Below the pieces are notes generated by a model. It did no database searches, was not told where the DNA came from, and saw nothing but the letters and a program-made list of their open reading frames with translations. A program made the position numbers and the translations under genes. Of a stretch of 9,584 nt of DNA, positions 8,301-9,584 are shown piece by piece. Source of the stretch: Actinomycetota bacterium (GTDB lineage Bacteria > Actinomycetota > Actinomycetes > Nanopelagicales > Nanopelagicaceae); assembly GCA_009702465.1 (NCBI GenBank), contig WLHY01000027.1, positions 1-9,584 of the forward strand, in the 5' to 3' direction. Numbering within the stretch: position 1 is the first letter of the stretch; every line of letters starts with the position of its first letter.

Positions 8301-8474
8301 ACCACGTAAAGATTTGGCACCTTGCTCTCCCATTACCCAGGAGAGGGCATCAACAACATTTGATTTTCCAGAACCATTTGGACCAACAACACAGGTAATG
8401 CCCTGTTCAAAATTTAGAGTGGTCGAAGAGGCGAAGGATTTAAACCCCTTCAGATTCATACTCTTCAAATACAT
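5367..8474 (-). CDS. smc: Chromosome-organising ATPase SMC, apparently without a hinge domain
   Basis: SMC with ScpA/ScpB forms condensin, which organises and helps segregate the chromosome. The start MYLKSMNLKGFKSF is family-typical. The N-terminal head has Walker A GPNGSGKS (31-38) and the Q-loop region VGQGQLDAI (141-149). The C-terminal head has the signature LSLLSGGERSL (936-946), Walker B FYVMDEVEAALDD (963-975, catalytic E968) and THQKRT (998-1003). Two long coiled-coil segments, about 170-495 and 515-780, join them. Usual length is about 1150-1200 residues, against 1035 here. The missing length equals one hinge: no segment with the hinge pattern is present between the arms, only a turn around RTSNNPDLIAKI (500-511). 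Post-hinge coil sequence, including LNESDA at 557-562, follows directly. The frame is intact. Dimerisation must differ from the usual if the protein is functional. Confidence 0.96.
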   Translation of the reverse strand: MYLKSMNLKGFKSFASSTTLNFEQGITCVVGPNGSGKSNVVDALSWVMGEQGAKSLRGGKMEDVIFAGTSGRAPLGRAEVSVTIDNADGVLPIDFSEVTITRVLFRNGASEYQLNGETTRLLDIQELLSDSGIGREMHVIVGQGQLDAILLANPEERRAFIEEAAGVLKHRKRKEKAIRKLDSMQTNLARIQDLTVELRRQLKPLGKQAEVARKASIIQSDVRDAKLRLLADDLITLKNSSSVEEADENSLRARKELVESELEGMRLREEQLDLNSATENPLLVKAQENFYRLTAQREKFRGIQNLASERARFLSEEAEEARSAGRDPDALDAEAQILRSEQQGFERDLNAAQSQLFIDTNALKEIEEKLSLEESSVSASLRAIADQREGTARQEGHINGLKSRIDATNAEVTRLTTALNEANSRLKGYQEDFALLETQIASVGAAEPGLDSQFENAKRELASAENLFEQVKERRDAAEKLRAGSLGRLSAFKEIIDLVRTSNNPDLIAKIDSLTASAESEVGKLSADCDRIKFEITSAQDVITAAQSTYDQLLAKLNESDARMNGLAEQMAVAGQNVKSAHAEIERLVLSITEATGQRTSDERDLTAAISQFESQSEPREPDLTHLEDLRTQVSNARSKEVESRLHLRTVEERITAISQRAQSLEDAAQAERDSASKAISRRDARAKAAITAQQIADAAYEALIQIESSISKAGAERERLEQSRTQREGEILSIRGASRELAIELERLTSSVHKDEIARAEQRLRIEQLEIKTVEELGVDVATLIAEYGPNNDVPTFIENEEGEFVPGELIPYRREQQEKRLAQAERSLTLLGKINPLALEEYSSLEERLRYLAEQLEDLKKTKRDLLEIIKEVDDRVQEIFTQAYEDTAREFELVFARLFPGGDGRLILTNPSDMLTSGVDVEARPPGKRVKRLSLLSGGERSLVAVALLIAIFKARPSPFYVMDEVEAALDDTNLGRLLGVFEELREKSQLIVITHQKRTMEIADALYGVTMRGDGVSEVISQRIREVDAVS

Positions 8475-8514
8475 AGGCGCAACCTATCCAAAAACTGCTC
8501 GAAATTACCGCTAC

Positions 8515-9354
8515 CTACCGCTGGCAACGCTGACAAAGGTGTGATGAGCGATTAGCAAAGGCGATTCTGGCGATTGCGCTGCCACATCTGGGGCATGGCT
8601 CACCCTCTTGGCCATACACGGCGAGTGATCTTTCGAAGTACCCACTCTCGCCATTTACATTTTTATACTGCTCATCAAATGAGGTGCCACCAGCATCAAT
8701 CGCCTCCCGCATAACCTCTACCGCATTATTAACAACTCGTTTTATCTCAGCTTTACTTAAATCCTCACAGATTACCTCTGGATGAATCTTGCTGCGCCAC
8801 AACGCCTCATCAGCATAAATATTTCCAATCCCACTAATAATCTCCTGATTTAACAAGGTTGGTTTGATCGCAGATTTTCTTCTTTTTATCTTATTAATTG
8901 AAGCTGCCAGATCAAACTTTTCCTCAAAGGGATCTAGCGCAATATGGGAAACAGAGATTGGCACATCATCTACATACTCTTCAACACTTACCCAACCAAA
9001 GGTGCGTTGATCAACAAATCTAATTTGATGGCCGGGCTTAGCAAATCTACCCGCAGATAAACCAAACTCTGCTCGAATGTGCTTATGTGCTCTTGTTGCG
9101 CTTGGTTGCACTAGTAACTGCCCACTCATACCAAGGTGTACAACTAGGCAGATTGGGCGATCAAGAGATAACCAAAGAAACTTTCCTCTTCGCTTTACAT
9201 CCAAGATTTTGCTACCGATTAATGCAGAAACTGGGGCAATGGAGGCTGGCTTAAGTGCTCTGGAGTGAAAGGTTTCTGCACTTAAAATCTTCTTGCCAAT
9301 TACATGCTTAGCAAGTCCAGCACGTACAGTTTCAACCTCTGGTAACTCCGGCAT
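8515..9354 (-). CDS. mutM: Formamidopyrimidine-DNA glycosylase MutM (Fpg)
   Basis: MutM removes 8-oxoguanine and formamidopyrimidines from DNA and cuts the resulting abasic site by beta,delta-elimination. The 279 residues are full length. The N-terminus MPELPEVETVRAGL carries the catalytic proline (P2 before Met removal) and E3. K58 in RRGKF, M76 in HLGMSGQL, and R112-F113 in the void-filling loop are present. The helix-two-turn-helix is at about 165-190 (TLLNQEIISGIGNIYADEAL). A four-cysteine zinc finger ends the protein with C254, C257, C274 and C277 and the expected R269. The intact zinc finger and K58 argue for true Fpg rather than a Nei paralogue. The ATG is 2 bases after the rnc stop, with AAGG five bases upstream. 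smc follows after 40 bases; in Mycobacterium acyP and another gene lie between them. Confidence 0.97.
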   Translation of the reverse strand: MPELPEVETVRAGLAKHVIGKKILSAETFHSRALKPASIAPVSALIGSKILDVKRRGKFLWLSLDRPICLVVHLGMSGQLLVQPSATRAHKHIRAEFGLSAGRFAKPGHQIRFVDQRTFGWVSVEEYVDDVPISVSHIALDPFEEKFDLAASINKIKRRKSAIKPTLLNQEIISGIGNIYADEALWRSKIHPEVICEDLSKAEIKRVVNNAVEVMREAIDAGGTSFDEQYKNVNGESGYFERSLAVYGQEGEPCPRCGSAIARIAFANRSSHLCQRCQR

Positions 9355-9356
9355 CT

Positions 9357-9584
9357 TTACCTTTTTCGGGTTGCTAACACCTCATGAGCTAATTTCGCTG
9401 CTGCCTGCTCAGCCTCTCGCTTGCTCTTTCCAATACCTTGCGGGAAGCGTTCACCACTTAAAATCGCAACTGCAGTAAAACTCTTGTCATGATCTGGACC
9501 AGACTCACCGATCTCATACTCAGGTGATGTCAGACCAATTGAAGCTGCCAACTCCTGCAACGCAGTTTTACCATCAAGAGCTGC
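9357..9584 (-). CDS. rnc: Ribonuclease III, C-terminal dsRNA-binding domain (5' end beyond the window)
   Basis: RNase III cleaves double-stranded RNA, including rRNA precursors. Only the last 75 residues are visible, and the reading frame is open to base 9584, so the catalytic domain lies outside. The visible part is a complete double-stranded RNA-binding domain: DGKTALQELAASIGL (helix 1), SPEYEIGESGPDHDKSFTAV (the conserved GPDHDKxF beta segment) and GIGKSKREAEQAAAKLA (helix 2 with the KSKREAEQ RNA-contact motif). The stop lies 2 bases before mutM. The rnc-mutM-smc order is typical of Actinobacteria and supports RNase III over other dsRBD proteins. Nothing looks truncated at the C-terminus. 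Confidence 0.94.
   Translation of the reverse strand, partial: AALDGKTALQELAASIGLTSPEYEIGESGPDHDKSFTAVAILSGERFPQGIGKSKREAEQAAAKLAHEVLATRKR

Noticed and set aside
5367..8474. smc as a frameshifted or broken gene
   Set aside because: One frame runs from the canonical start to the canonical C-terminus with every ATPase motif, so the short length reflects missing internal sequence rather than a disrupted frame.

Overview
The window is a densely packed stretch of bacterial chromosome. All ten genes lie on the minus strand, so the biological order runs from high to low coordinates: rnc (3' end only), mutM, smc, ftsY, amt, glnB (PII), ffh, rpsP, a KH-domain RNA-binding protein (khpA type), rimM (5' part only). 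This order is the actinobacterial rnc-fpg-smc-ftsY-amt-glnB-(glnD)-ffh-rpsP-KH-rimM arrangement known from Mycobacterium and Streptomyces. The protein sequences also look actinobacterial, for example the SMC head domains, the DLQR motif of Ffh and the NGTGKT P-loop of FtsY. The DNA is clearly poorer in GC than most Actinobacteria (around 40% by eye), gaps between genes are very small, and several genes usual in this locus are missing. Together this suggests a streamlined actinobacterium, possibly of the freshwater planktonic Nanopelagicales (acI) kind. That assignment is inference.

Layout: 9584-8515 carries the tail of RNase III and the DNA glycosylase MutM, 2 bases apart. 8474-4520 carries smc and ftsY, 10 bases apart. 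A 125-base gap (4395-4519) holds a possible nitrogen-control site, then amt and glnB overlap by 4 bases (ATGA) and ffh follows 19 bases later. A 160-base gap (1127-1286) holds a plausible promoter with a perfect inverted repeat across its spacer, then rpsP, the KH protein and rimM follow with gaps of 2 and 1 bases. No stretch above 300 bases lacks a gene. I see no mobile element, CRISPR array, tRNA or rRNA.

Functionally the window combines co-translational protein targeting (Ffh and its receptor FtsY), ammonium uptake with its PII regulator, chromosome organisation (SMC), oxidative DNA repair (MutM), and RNA processing and 30S ribosome assembly (RNase III, bS16, KH protein, RimM).

The most striking observation is that the intact SMC protein is only 1035 residues long and has no recognisable hinge domain. 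Both ATPase halves and both coiled-coil arms are present, but where the roughly 150-residue dimerisation hinge should be there is only a short turn near residues 483-520. Other notable points are the absence of glnD between glnB and ffh although PII keeps Tyr51, a GlnR-box-like series of pentamers upstream of amt, an FtsY stripped to its NG core, and operator-like symmetry in the presumed rpsP promoter.
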